A stretch of 37,578 nt of DNA from a virus. The notes below the pieces were generated by a model. The model made no database searches, had not been told where the DNA came from, and saw only the letters and a program-made list of their open reading frames with translations. Shown here in pieces: positions 22,018 to 31,222 of the stretch (within the stretch, counting starts at the first letter, position 1; every line of letters starts with the position of its first letter). The position numbers were made by a program, and so were the translations under genes. Where the stretch lies: positions 1 to 37,578 of IMG/VR virus record IMGVR_UViG_3300037521_000128, one strand, 5' to 3'.

Positions 22018-24498
22018 ATGCCATTCGTAATTACACAACAACAAGATGAAGAACAACAAGGTGATGAAAAACAAGACCCACAAGCACAAGATGGATTTGT
22101 TATTGCTCCTAGAGAAGAAGTAGAAGATACTGGATTCGACTTTTTAAAAGATATTGTTGGTCCTGCTAAAGAATTTGGAGTAGGGACTCTTAATCTTGCT
22201 TCTATGGCATTTGGTGGTGGTCCAGATAGCATAATGTCTAAGCATGAGGAATGGCGTAAGAATGAGCCTAGTTTTACACATGATATTGAATCAGCTCTCT
22301 TGAGAAATCAAGGGTTATCTGATGAAGAGATCACAAAGAAAATAGGAGAACGTCCTGTTGAGAAAAAAACACTTACTCTTTCTGAGGGAATTGATGAACT
22401 GACAGGTGGAGCACTGGTTCCTGTCACAGCGCGTCAGAGAATGACTCAAAAAGCAGCAAGAGAAGCTGGAGAATTTGCAGCTACAGAAGCTATTTTCCCT
22501 GGTTCTACCGGAGCCAAATCATTGGCAAAATGGGCTGGAGTTGGCGGTCTGTTTGGATTAGGAGAGCAAATAGCCGAAGAGTCAGGTGGTGGTGAAGGTG
22601 CAAAATTAGGTACGGGAGCAGGATTAGCATCATTAGTAGCACTTCCTTTTTTAGCAAAAAAGGGTTTTTCTGGATTAAAAAATGCCTACCAATTTGGGAG
22701 GGGCTTACTCAAAAGTAAGACTTTAGCTGAAAGCACTCCTAGATTTTTGACAGAAGCAAAAACTCCAAAAGCCTTAGCTGATTTAAAGTTAAGTGCTAAA
22801 GATTTGACTGGTCGAGTTGCAAAAACAAGCGAAGAAATGTTGAATACATTCGACAAGTCGTTATCAAACGTTGCAGAACCAAGTTTTAAAGACGTGGGTA
22901 CATTCCGAGCAGCTAATATTGAGGCTGATATCTTAAAACAAAACCAAAAAGCAATTTTGGATACTATCAGTCCTGCTGCTGAAACACAAAAAAAATCATG
23001 GGAAAGCTTACAAAATGTTGTTGAAGAGAATTTTAAAGCTGTCCGAGAAAGTTATCGTGAACTATATAAACAATCTGAACAAATTGCTTCAAAAATAAAG
23101 ATTTTTCCAAAAAACACCTATGATGCTGCAAGAGAATTAAGAAAAGAGATGCACGGCAGTCTCTTGTCAATGGCAGAAGAAGGAGTCATAAAGAGTGCTG
23201 CTGAAAAGTTGTCACAGAAACTGGCTCCTTCACATAAAAAAATGGCTAAAATATTATTCGAAGATTTAAAAAAAGAAGGATTTTTTTCTGATGTTAAAGA
23301 AGTTGCGAGTGCTTTAAAAAAATTAGGAGAAAAGCCCGTACCTCCAGAGATATCTATTGATAAATTAATGAAGACAAAAAGAGGTATCAATAGAATCCTT
23401 TCTAAGTCGGATATTATACCTGCACCAGTTGATCTTCTAAAATCAATTTCTAGAGAATTGAAAATCGACATACTTAAAGGTCTAGAGGCTTCTCCAAAAG
23501 CTAGAGAAATGTATGTGGGAGCAGAAGGTCTTTTTGCGAAAACACAGAATACTTTCAACAATGATGTCATGGTTAAAATGCGTAAAAGTCCTAATCCAGA
23601 AGATTTGACACCTTTATTTACCAAACCAAGCAATACGCAGAGGCTAAATAATGCTATAGGTAACGAACCTAAGATGAAAGATCTTATTGATAGGTTGATT
23701 GTTGAAAATATAGCATCCAAACCAAAAGCAGTTGCACAAGAATTAGCACGAGAAAGTCGTGAGTTCTTAAGTAAAAAATCCCAACGTGCATTGGATAGCC
23801 TTTTAGAATATGGTGATACGTTAACTTCTAAAGGTCAACAATCTGTATCTCGAGGAAATGTATTACAAGACTTACAAAAATCATTTGAAACTGGTAGTAG
23901 ACCAGATTACACTCTAAAATTAATGCAAAATGAAACTGGTTATGGACTCGTCAAAAACACTCTAAATCGCTCTCCTAAAGGAAAGAAGATGTGGAAGTCT
24001 CTTCAACGTCAGACTTTTGAAGATATGATTGCTTCTGTCCTTGATAAAGACAAGGTTATAGATTTCGAGAAAGCTAGAGATATCTTCTCTGATAAGCATT
24101 TACAAAGTGTTGTCAAAGAAGCAATGGGACCAGAGGGAGTCAACTTCTTCAATCAGCTTCAGAATTATGGTCAGAATATGGCTCAAAACATCAAAAATCT
24201 AGCATCTAAAGACAAAGGGATGTTTGAGAGATTTGCAGAGTCCTATTTGCCAAAGGGTATTAAATATTCATTGTACGCGATGGTGGGTCCTACGCATGGA
24301 TTAAGTTTATTACCTTTTTTTGGAAAAGAGGTAGCAAGAAGAGCTTATAGAAATCAGCTTTATAAAATTCTTGAAAATCCTAAGAGTCGTAGTTTGATTA
24401 AAGAAATGGGGAAGAAAAGTGTCTCTCCAGAGAAGATGAAGTCTTTACTTAAGCAGATAGGAAGGCTTGGTAGTGAAGAATACGAGAAAGAAGAATAG
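22018..24498 (+). CDS. Large internal virion/ejection protein (826 aa)
   Basis: The longest protein of the genome, nine bases after its neighbour. Acidic Gln-rich start, then a Gly/Ala-rich hydrophobic region (residues ~150-215, with LGTGAGLASLVALPFLA) that could be membrane-interacting, then long charged helices to the end. This pattern is usual for podovirus ejection proteins that carry DNA through the cell envelope. The gene is noticeably more AT-rich than its neighbours. No transglycosylase or lysozyme motif was found. Assignment is by position and composition. Confidence 0.6.
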   Translation: MPFVITQQQDEEQQGDEKQDPQAQDGFVIAPREEVEDTGFDFLKDIVGPAKEFGVGTLNLASMAFGGGPDSIMSKHEEWRKNEPSFTHDIESALLRNQGLSDEEITKKIGERPVEKKTLTLSEGIDELTGGALVPVTARQRMTQKAAREAGEFAATEAIFPGSTGAKSLAKWAGVGGLFGLGEQIAEESGGGEGAKLGTGAGLASLVALPFLAKKGFSGLKNAYQFGRGLLKSKTLAESTPRFLTEAKTPKALADLKLSAKDLTGRVAKTSEEMLNTFDKSLSNVAEPSFKDVGTFRAANIEADILKQNQKAILDTISPAAETQKKSWESLQNVVEENFKAVRESYRELYKQSEQIASKIKIFPKNTYDAARELRKEMHGSLLSMAEEGVIKSAAEKLSQKLAPSHKKMAKILFEDLKKEGFFSDVKEVASALKKLGEKPVPPEISIDKLMKTKRGINRILSKSDIIPAPVDLLKSISRELKIDILKGLEASPKAREMYVGAEGLFAKTQNTFNNDVMVKMRKSPNPEDLTPLFTKPSNTQRLNNAIGNEPKMKDLIDRLIVENIASKPKAVAQELARESREFLSKKSQRALDSLLEYGDTLTSKGQQSVSRGNVLQDLQKSFETGSRPDYTLKLMQNETGYGLVKNTLNRSPKGKKMWKSLQRQTFEDMIASVLDKDKVIDFEKARDIFSDKHLQSVVKEAMGPEGVNFFNQLQNYGQNMAQNIKNLASKDKGMFERFAESYLPKGIKYSLYAMVGPTHGLSLLPFFGKEVARRAYRNQLYKILENPKSRSLIKEMGKKSVSPEKMKSLLKQIGRLGSEEYEKEE

Positions 24499-24576
24499 TA
24501 TTATTAGAAATAATAATCACCTGATTTGTCTTGTAATAAAAAAATGGAAATAATGAAGTATATAATCAATAACATA

Positions 24577-24717
24577 TTACTTATTAAATTTTTGAGTGTA
24601 ATAAAGAAGCGATTGCATCACCAATTTAGAGATAGTCATGTTGCGTTTAAGAGCTTCCTCTTTGATTCTTTGGTGCTCTTCTTCAGAGATTTCGATGACA
24701 AGACGCTTGTTTTTCAT
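24577..24717 (-). CDS. Ribbon-helix-helix (Arc/CopG-type) repressor
   Basis: A 46-residue protein on the minus strand, too short for standard length cut-offs. The start (ATG at 24717) reads MKNKRLVIEISEEEHQRIKE and continues EALKRNMTISKLVMQSLL before a short YYTQ tail: a strand, a helix, a turn with NMTISKLV and a second helix, the RHH fold. RHH proteins bind DNA as dimers with paired strands in the major groove. A perfect palindrome abuts the start codon, so self-repression is likely. It is the only minus-strand gene among late plus-strand genes and is possibly a regulator of the fibre operon. Confidence 0.85.
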   Translation of the reverse strand: MKNKRLVIEISEEEHQRIKEEALKRNMTISKLVMQSLLYYTQKFNK

Positions 24718-24718
24718 A

Positions 24719-24732
24719 TGTACAAATGTACA
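24719..24732. promoter_or_regulatory. Palindromic operator between RHH gene and fibre operon
   Basis: TGTACA-AA-TGTACA, a perfect dyad, ends one base before the RHH start codon. On the minus strand a TTGCAA box (24748-24753) lies 18 bases before TACATT, which falls in the palindrome, giving a plausible promoter whose transcript would start at or near the ATG (leaderless). A bound RHH dimer would block it. No separate ribosome site precedes the RHH start. Confidence 0.6.
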
Positions 24733-24817
24733 ACAAAGATATATTTACTTGCAAGAAAAAAATAATTTATTTACAAGGAAAATCAACTCGCAGAACCACA
24801 GTTAAGAGGAGTTATCA

Positions 24818-27157
24818 ATGGCTAAACGAAGAAGAGTTTACGGAATATCCACACCTTTTGAAGATGTTTTTCCTATTCCAATTTCATCCACAAGCGTACC
24901 AACCAGTTCAGATATAGGATTTGAGGTTGGGCAAGTATGGATTAACACATCAGCAGACACAGCTTATTTTTTAACAAGTGTTGTTGCTGGTTCAGCTACA
25001 TGGGCTTTAGCTAGTCCAGGAGCGTCAGATGTAGACACCTTAACAGGTGACAGCGGTGGAGCAATTTCTCCAGGAGCTGGAAATATTACACTTGCAGGTG
25101 GCACAAATATCACCTCGGTAGGTGGTGGTTCAACAATTACTTTTAACTTAGATGCAGCCATCACACTTGCTACTTCTATCACTTCAGCTCTCTATACGAC
25201 AGCAGCAGCTACTGATTTGTTGATTACAGCAGTATCGGGACAAGACGTTATCATTAAGATGGGTGACGCAGGAGGAACTAATAAAGTTTCTTTTACAGAT
25301 ACTGGAGATGCCGAAGTAGCTTCCATTGACTCAGATGGTGCTTTTACAACCACAGGTTTAACGTTCACAGGATTGCTAACAGCAAACGCCAGTGCAACGA
25401 TTTTAACAGCAGGAACAGCTTTAAACTTGGGTTCAGACAACAACTCAGCAGCTGTAAATCTTGGTGTAGGAACAACAGCACGAGCTATTGGAATTGGTGA
25501 TTCAGCAGCAGCGCACACCATCACAATCGGTAGTGTAACAGGAGCAGCTTCTTTAGACCTTTTGGCCGGAACAGGAGACTTTTCCATAGACGGAGCAGCT
25601 ACTACAGATATGCTAGTAGGAGCATCCTTAACCAGTGGTATTATCACCATCGGTGGAACTGCTCAAACAGGCACAATGACCCTTGGAGATTCTTCTGGAA
25701 CAAATATTGTTCAGATTGGTTCTGGAGAAGGCGCGACCACAGTGAATATCGCTGGCGGTGCAACGGCTGCCAAGGCAGTAAACATAGCCGTAGGTGCTGT
25801 AGCTAATGTAGTTATAATAGGTAGTACCTCTGGAGCAGCCTCAATGGCACTTAAGGTTGGTACAGGTAACTACAACTTAGACGGTGCAGCAACTTCAACT
25901 TACACAGTCGCAGCAGCTACTACTTCAGGAACAATCACCATTGGTGGTACAGCTCAGACAGGTACATTCTCTATCGGTGATACTTCAGGAACAATGATTC
26001 TTGAGCTAGGTGCTGGTGAAGGTGCAACGACTGTTGCAATCGCTGGTGGAGCAACGAATCCTAAAGCAGTCGATATTGCTATCGGTGCAGTGGCTAATGT
26101 AGTTACGATCGGTACTGTTTCTGGTGCTGCATCCATGGACCTTAAGGTTGGTACAGGTAACTTTACCTTAGAAGGTAATGTAGCCTCAACTTACGACATA
26201 AGCTCTACTGGAGCCAACACTGGAACAGCTAAATTTGCTTCTGGTACTGGTGCTAGAACAGTTGAGATTGCAGGTGGTGGAACTGGCGTTAAGACTGTGA
26301 ACATTGCAGCCGCTGCAACGGCAGATGTGGTAACCATAGGTACGACTACTGGAGCTGGTAGCACAACTATTGCGGCAGGAACTGGCGATATTACTCTTAG
26401 CGGAACCGTTAAAGAGGTTAACTCTGAGTTTGCCTACTCAACAGGAACAGATCTACAGGTACAACAATCTCCAGTAATGACAACAGCCGCCACAACTGGT
26501 GGAGCTGCAACAGGAGCCACTGGTGATGTAAACTTAATGTCCTTGCAAGATGGTTGCTTGATGGAGCAGTTCATCTTAGGTGCTGGTCAGACTATCATTG
26601 CTCCTCGAATGGATGCGACAGCAGGGCTAAGTATTGGACTTGACCTTGTTGATAACGAAGGTGCTGAATACAACTTTGGTGCAAGAGCAAATGCCAAGCA
26701 CGTTTTCACAATTGGAACGTCAGCAGCATTTTTCCTAGAAGCCCAACTTTATGCAGCCGATCTATCAGGACTTGAACCTCTATGGCTTGGTTTCCGTAAA
26801 GTAGAAGCTAACAATGCAACATGGGACTCTTATACAGATTTCTATGGAATCGGCATGAATAACGCTACTTCAGCGACAAATATTTCTTTGACAAGTCAGT
26901 TGAATACTGGAGGTGTAACACTTCAAACCAGTGGAACAGCTTGGACAGGTGGAGATGGTGGTACAGTAACACTTATCATACTAGTTTCAGCTTCAGGAGT
27001 AGTAACAGCAACTATTGATGGTGGAGCTCCATCCTCACCTCTAGCCTACACGTTCGATAACACAGACACAATAATGCCCTGTATACATTTCTTACATGAT
27101 ACAACTACACCTGGTGTCATTGGACTTAAATCACTTAAGTGTGGATTCCAGGCTTAA
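24818..27157 (+). CDS. Repeat-rich tail fibre/adhesin protein (779 aa)
   Basis: A protein dominated by Gly, Thr, Ala and short beta strands with many ITIG/VNIAGG turns, read as a beta-helix or beta-solenoid shaft. A 97-residue repeat occurs at residues 274-370 and 371-467, with a partial third to about 535. The last ~200 residues are non-repetitive and end with a conserved-looking strand set (IMPCIHFLHDTTTPGVIGLKS), probably the receptor or tip part. GAGGAG lies eight bases before the ATG. It probably contacts the host surface. Confidence 0.7.
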   Translation: MAKRRRVYGISTPFEDVFPIPISSTSVPTSSDIGFEVGQVWINTSADTAYFLTSVVAGSATWALASPGASDVDTLTGDSGGAISPGAGNITLAGGTNITSVGGGSTITFNLDAAITLATSITSALYTTAAATDLLITAVSGQDVIIKMGDAGGTNKVSFTDTGDAEVASIDSDGAFTTTGLTFTGLLTANASATILTAGTALNLGSDNNSAAVNLGVGTTARAIGIGDSAAAHTITIGSVTGAASLDLLAGTGDFSIDGAATTDMLVGASLTSGIITIGGTAQTGTMTLGDSSGTNIVQIGSGEGATTVNIAGGATAAKAVNIAVGAVANVVIIGSTSGAASMALKVGTGNYNLDGAATSTYTVAAATTSGTITIGGTAQTGTFSIGDTSGTMILELGAGEGATTVAIAGGATNPKAVDIAIGAVANVVTIGTVSGAASMDLKVGTGNFTLEGNVASTYDISSTGANTGTAKFASGTGARTVEIAGGGTGVKTVNIAAAATADVVTIGTTTGAGSTTIAAGTGDITLSGTVKEVNSEFAYSTGTDLQVQQSPVMTTAATTGGAATGATGDVNLMSLQDGCLMEQFILGAGQTIIAPRMDATAGLSIGLDLVDNEGAEYNFGARANAKHVFTIGTSAAFFLEAQLYAADLSGLEPLWLGFRKVEANNATWDSYTDFYGIGMNNATSATNISLTSQLNTGGVTLQTSGTAWTGGDGGTVTLIILVSASGVVTATIDGGAPSSPLAYTFDNTDTIMPCIHFLHDTTTPGVIGLKSLKCGFQA
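25637..26218 (+). repeat. Two 291-bp tandem repeats in the fibre gene
   Basis: Units at 25637-25927 and 25928-26218 encode the 97-residue repeat. Shared stretches include ACTTAAGGTTGGTACAGGTA-like segments near each unit end and GGTGxAACxGxx turns, so DNA as well as protein is conserved. In-frame unit gain or loss would change shaft length. Confidence 0.7.
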
Positions 27158-27181
27158 ACAACAAACAAATAGGGACCAACA

Positions 27182-27409
27182 ATGGAAGCAAAAAACGTAA
27201 TTGCATTTGAATTCAAAAAAGAGGATCGAGCCTACACTTTCGCAATACCGAATCAAGCTCCCCTCGGAGAAGCATACGAAGCAGCAGCAACTTTTCTACA
27301 GCACACAGTGAAGCTTATCAATGATCATGCTCAGAAGATGACAGAGAATAAGGCTAAATTAGAGAAGGCCGCAGAAAAGAAGGCTGAAGATCCCAAAAAA
27401 GAATCGTAA
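27182..27409 (+). CDS. Small fibre-region protein (75 aa)
   Basis: It begins with a strand-rich half (VIAFEFKKEDRAYTFAIPNQAPLGEAYEAA) and ends with a Lys/Glu-rich coiled coil. This pattern is seen in small proteins encoded between fibre genes. Start ATG at 27182, GGGACC upstream. Function unknown. An intrinsic terminator follows at once. Confidence 0.55.
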   Translation: MEAKNVIAFEFKKEDRAYTFAIPNQAPLGEAYEAAATFLQHTVKLINDHAQKMTENKAKLEKAAEKKAEDPKKES

Positions 27410-27412
27410 AGG

Positions 27413-27434
27413 AAGGGGGCATTGTCCCCCTTTT
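27413..27434 (+). terminator. Intrinsic terminator after the 27182 gene
   Basis: AAGGGGG pairs with CCCCCTT around the loop CATTGT and is followed by TTTT. The next ribosome site (AGGAG) starts five bases later, so downstream fibre genes are either read through or have their own promoter. Confidence 0.7.
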
Positions 27435-27448
27435 AACAGGAGAAGTGA

Positions 27449-27751
27449 ATGGCTAACAGAGCAGCAGGAAACAGACCTTTTAAGTTTGGGGCTAGAGATA
27501 GACGAGAATTCATTGTCCGACACGGTGAGGTTGCCATTAGAGCACAAAATGATGCTAATGGAAATGTTCTCTATCTGGGAATAGCTAAAGCTGGAACATT
27601 AGACGCTGAAGATAAGTGGCAAATTTCATTTTTTGCATGGGATGCTAATAATTCCATTACGTCTCAAACATGGCCTCAGAATGACGAGGGTAATGCTTCT
27701 ACTGAATATGAGTTTGTTTGGGATGATAGACTGACGTACACTTTTTCGTGA
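27449..27751 (+). CDS. Small all-beta fibre-region protein (100 aa)
   Basis: AGGAG ten bases before the ATG. A basic start (NRAAGNRPFKFGARDRREF) is followed by alternating strands with many Trp/Phe/Tyr (WQISFFAWDANNSITSQTWP, YEFVWDDRLTYTF). This looks like a compact beta sandwich, probably a virion component that joins or caps a fibre. No family recognised. Confidence 0.55.
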   Translation: MANRAAGNRPFKFGARDRREFIVRHGEVAIRAQNDANGNVLYLGIAKAGTLDAEDKWQISFFAWDANNSITSQTWPQNDEGNASTEYEFVWDDRLTYTFS

Positions 27752-27762
27752 GGAGCGATTAA

Positions 27763-28455
27763 ATGCCAATGAAATTTAATCCTATAACTGCTCAATTTGA
27801 CTTAGTTATGGGTCCAGGGTCGGGGACAGCAACCATCCAGTTCGATGCTGATAGTGGTTCAGCTGTACCAACGGCTGGTGGAGTTATCACTATAACGGGT
27901 GGGACAGGGATTACCACGTCAGCTACTGGTACAGCGGTGACATTCACGTTGGACACGCCTGTCACTGTAGCTAATGGTGGAACGGGACAAAGTACGTATA
28001 CCGATGGACAATTGTTAATCGGTAACACTACAGGAAATACGTTATCTAAAAGCACACTGACTGGTGGTTCTGGTATTACTATTACGAATGCTGGTGGAAC
28101 CATTACAATCGATACAACTGGTGGTGGGTTTACTTGGAGTGAAGTAACTGGAACATCCCAATCTATGGAAGCAGAAAATGGGTACATTGCAAATAACGTC
28201 GCTCTAGTAACTCTTACTCTTCCTGCTACAGCATCTGTTGGAGATGAAGTTCAAGTAGTTGGTAAGGGGACTGGACTTTTTAAAATTGCTCAAAATGATG
28301 GACAGACGATTCACTTCATTGCAAATGATACTACTCCAGGTGTCGGTGGAAGCCTAACAGCAATTGAACAATACGCTGCACTAGAGCTTATTTGTATTAC
28401 CGAAGATACAGATTGGGCAATCTTGGATTCGGCAGGAAACTTTACTAGGGTGTAA
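27763..28455 (+). CDS. Tail fibre protein (230 aa)
   Basis: A Gly/Thr-rich beta shaft with the VANGGTGQSTYTDGQLLIG motif common in phage fibre shafts, then a C-terminal half with TLPATASVGDEVQVVGKG and GQTIHFIAND that resembles capping domains of phage fibres. The N-terminal MKFNPITAQFDLV is typical of the leader by which such fibres attach. Its stop overlaps the next start (TAATG). Confidence 0.65.
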   Translation: MPMKFNPITAQFDLVMGPGSGTATIQFDADSGSAVPTAGGVITITGGTGITTSATGTAVTFTLDTPVTVANGGTGQSTYTDGQLLIGNTTGNTLSKSTLTGGSGITITNAGGTITIDTTGGGFTWSEVTGTSQSMEAENGYIANNVALVTLTLPATASVGDEVQVVGKGTGLFKIAQNDGQTIHFIANDTTPGVGGSLTAIEQYAALELICITEDTDWAILDSAGNFTRV

Positions 28456-30680
28456 TGATGGCAATAGAAAATGCAATAGGTCTTGGAGAAGGGACTGGCA
28501 CACAGGTGGTTCGTAGTAACGGAACTGGAAACCTTCCAACTATGGAAGATGTAGAAACATGTGCTCTACCCGTCATTTCAGGTGCCACATATGCTACCAT
28601 TGGTGAATTTAATATTGCCAATATGACTTCAGGGGTTATCACAGGGTGTGGATTGTCGGATGGCGGTTCAGGAACAGTTGATGTTGCTTCGGGAACCATA
28701 ATGATTCGTACAACAGCCTCAGATGTTGGAGCTATCGTGTCTGCTAATTTTGCTGGGGATACAGGAGTCGCATTAACGGACAACTCAATAAACTTTGTCT
28801 TTATTGATTACAACTCTGGTACTCCTCAGATTGGAGTTACTACAGCACCTTCTTTCTCACCCCAGGATAATGTAATTGTTGGTCTTGTTTGGAGAGAAGG
28901 AACAGACATCTTTATTTCTGAAGTAAATATTCCTACAGGACAAACGGGACAAAAACTTGCAAGACGTTTAGCTCTAGTTGACGGAGTAACCCGACAATCA
29001 GGTGGTGTAGTTGGGGAATCTGGAACTAATAACGTCACACTCACAGCAGGTACTTGGTGGTTAGCTCTTAAAACTTATGCAACGACATCTCTCGATACGT
29101 CTTCATCGGGTTCATGGATTGGTTACTATCGTGATGCTGGTAGTGGATGGACTGCTCAAGCTGCTCAAACGACAATAAGCAATCTCTTGTACGATGACGA
29201 TTCAGGTACTTTAGCCACGCTAGGCAATAATAGGTATGGGGTACATTGGGTTTATGTTAGCATTGAAGATCAAGTATACGTGGTGTATGGGCAAGGTTCA
29301 TACAACTTAACTGAAGCAGAAACTGCACATTCCCCAGCTACATTGCCTCTGCAAGTATCACCTCTACACGCAATTCTTTTAGCAAAAATTATCATTCAGA
29401 AAAGCGCAAGTTCATTCACAGAAATTGAATCTGCATTTGATACAGTTTTTCAGTCAGCCTTAGCACAAGATCACGATTCGTTATCAGGTCTGCAAGGGGG
29501 AACAGCAGACGAGTATTACCACCTAACATCCGCAGAGTATGGTCTAACGGGTGTTTTGACTGGAAATGGCGCTTCTATCATGTCGGCTAGTACAATAACT
29601 GAAGATGGCACATTAATTGCTGGTGCATCTAATGCAGTTGCATCTCTAGGGGTAGCTGCTAATGGACAGCTCGTAGTGGGGTCTACGGGAGCTACGCCAG
29701 TCGTCGCAAGTGTGGCTAGTACAGATGGCTCGCTTACAATTACTGAGGGTGCTGGAACACTAGTTATTGAAGGAACAGCCGCTTCAGACTCACAAGTAGG
29801 CTCCGTAGAACTCGCAACGGACACAGAGACAAATACTGGAACTTCAACAGTTCTTGCTATTACTCCAGCAAATGTTACCGCTTGGACAGGAAGTACCGCA
29901 CTAGTTACTCTGGGTACAGTGACAACAGGGGTTTGGACGGGTACAACGATAGTCGTGGCAAACGGAGGCACTGGAGCCGAAACTCTTACAGGGGTAGTTA
30001 CTGGAAACGGAACGTCAGCAATGACGGCTAATGCCATTACTGAGCACGGTGTATTATTTGGAGGAGCTTCTAACGCAGTTGGCTCTACCGACGCAGGGAC
30101 AGCGGGAGAAGTAATGACCTCGGGAGGTGCTGGTGTTGATCCCGATTGGGCAGCAGGTGGTGGTGGTGGAGCTTGGAGCCTAATTACAAGCACGACAGTC
30201 TCTAACGATGCATCCATTAGCTTCATCAGTTTAACGGTAGGAGGCACCTATCGATTCGTAATTGAAACACTTCAACCAGCATCAAATGGTACGCAATTAG
30301 AAATGTTAATGAGCACTGACAATGGAAGCTCTTATCTCAGCTCTAACTATACGTGGTTGTCACGTTCTCAAGAAGATGGAGATGTGAACACTACGAGTAA
30401 TAATTCTGATGCTCAAATTGACCTTACAACTAGAGGCATGGGAACAGCAACAGGAGAAAGTGTTTGTGGAGAAATCAATTTCTGGCATCCTGCACAAGCA
30501 ACCGAATATCATCTATGTCAGTTTGATATCACTCAGTACGATGCAAACGGAGCTCTTTGTAAAGAGACAGGAGCAGGAGCCAACAAGACTTCTACCGCAA
30601 TAGATGCAGTAAGATTTACATCGACTTCGGGTAACCTTAATACAGGTATCATCAGTCTTTATAAAAGATCATTAAGTTAA
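28455..30680 (+). CDS. Large receptor-binding tail fibre (741 aa)
   Basis: A 741-residue protein coupled by TAATG to the preceding fibre gene. N-terminal globular part (to about 330, with NVIVGLVWREGTDIFISEV and YRDAGSGWTAQAAQTTISNL), then the fibre motif DHDSLSGLQGGTADEYYHLT at about 346-365, then repeated shaft modules (TGNGASIMSASTITEDGTL and TGNGTSAMTANAITEHGVL) and VVANGGTGAETL. The final ~180 residues form a non-repetitive beta domain, presumably the receptor-binding tip. Cell attachment is inferred. Confidence 0.7.
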   Translation: MMAIENAIGLGEGTGTQVVRSNGTGNLPTMEDVETCALPVISGATYATIGEFNIANMTSGVITGCGLSDGGSGTVDVASGTIMIRTTASDVGAIVSANFAGDTGVALTDNSINFVFIDYNSGTPQIGVTTAPSFSPQDNVIVGLVWREGTDIFISEVNIPTGQTGQKLARRLALVDGVTRQSGGVVGESGTNNVTLTAGTWWLALKTYATTSLDTSSSGSWIGYYRDAGSGWTAQAAQTTISNLLYDDDSGTLATLGNNRYGVHWVYVSIEDQVYVVYGQGSYNLTEAETAHSPATLPLQVSPLHAILLAKIIIQKSASSFTEIESAFDTVFQSALAQDHDSLSGLQGGTADEYYHLTSAEYGLTGVLTGNGASIMSASTITEDGTLIAGASNAVASLGVAANGQLVVGSTGATPVVASVASTDGSLTITEGAGTLVIEGTAASDSQVGSVELATDTETNTGTSTVLAITPANVTAWTGSTALVTLGTVTTGVWTGTTIVVANGGTGAETLTGVVTGNGTSAMTANAITEHGVLFGGASNAVGSTDAGTAGEVMTSGGAGVDPDWAAGGGGGAWSLITSTTVSNDASISFISLTVGGTYRFVIETLQPASNGTQLEMLMSTDNGSSYLSSNYTWLSRSQEDGDVNTTSNNSDAQIDLTTRGMGTATGESVCGEINFWHPAQATEYHLCQFDITQYDANGALCKETGAGANKTSTAIDAVRFTSTSGNLNTGIISLYKRSLS

Positions 30681-30689
30681 GGAATCGAT

Positions 30690-30902
30690 ATGTTGACAAA
30701 AGTTGTAAATGGGGTCAGGTCAATAATGTCTGACGAAGAAGAGGCAGAAATGCGAGCTTATTGGGATGCAAATATCATAAGACGAGCAGAAAAAAAAGCT
30801 GTTGAAGATGCTGACGAGTTAGTGGAACTGCAAAAACGTAATAATCTAAGAGACAAACTAGATCTTACCGACGAGGAAATGGATATTTTATGGAACAACT
30901 GA
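30690..30902 (+). CDS. Small acidic helical protein after the fibre genes
   Basis: A 70-residue protein, ATG at 30690 ten bases after the fibre gene with AAGGAATC upstream. Highly charged helix (SDEEEAEMRAYWDANIIRRAEKKAVEDADELVEL) with a second ATG at 30726 as alternative. Its last 13 bases overlap the next gene. Location fits a fibre assembly chaperone or a lysis-region protein; not recognised. Confidence 0.5.
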   Translation: MLTKVVNGVRSIMSDEEEAEMRAYWDANIIRRAEKKAVEDADELVELQKRNNLRDKLDLTDEEMDILWNN

Positions 30903-31114
30903 AGAATTTTTTAGAAAGGAGAAAGCGGTTGATTATGAAAGTTTTTATTGGTGGCATCCTTCTAGGAGCTCTGGCATGTGCCTGTAGGTACATTAATAAT
31001 CGTCTCTGTCTTGAAGATGACAATTTTTTTGAAGAAACCTTAGAGGAACAAATTAATGAACTTACAGGTCTAGACATCGATCTAAGTCCAGACACTCCAG
31101 AAAATAAGTCTTAA
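30890..31114 (+). CDS. Small membrane protein, possible holin-like or spanin-like
   Basis: A 74-residue protein with a basic N-terminus (LERRKRLI), one hydrophobic span (MKVFIGGILLGALACACRYI) at about 16-35 and an acidic C-terminus (EDDNFFEETLEEQ...). The ATG at 30890 overlaps the previous gene; the ATG at 30935 after AAGGAGAAAG is another candidate. It is the last rightward gene before the convergent minus block, a common lysis-gene position. ACAC in the span could be a lipobox-like site only if the shorter start is used. Function is unproven. Confidence 0.5.
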   Translation: MEQLKNFLERRKRLIMKVFIGGILLGALACACRYINNRLCLEDDNFFEETLEEQINELTGLDIDLSPDTPENKS

Positions 31115-31222
31115 AAAAATATATAGTAGTCGTTTGTCCTTCTGGAAACTTGACTAAAAGAGGTCTATATTAGGGAATTAAACATAACGCATATTATCAG
31201 ACCTTGTTTAGGCTTATAGATT

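Noticed and set aside
23118-23720. 200-codon minus-strand frame opposite the large ejection gene
   Set aside because: It is a shadow of the strongly coding plus strand, with no ribosome site or promoter. The same applies to the 243-codon frame at 29516-30247 and the 152-codon frame at 25192-25650.
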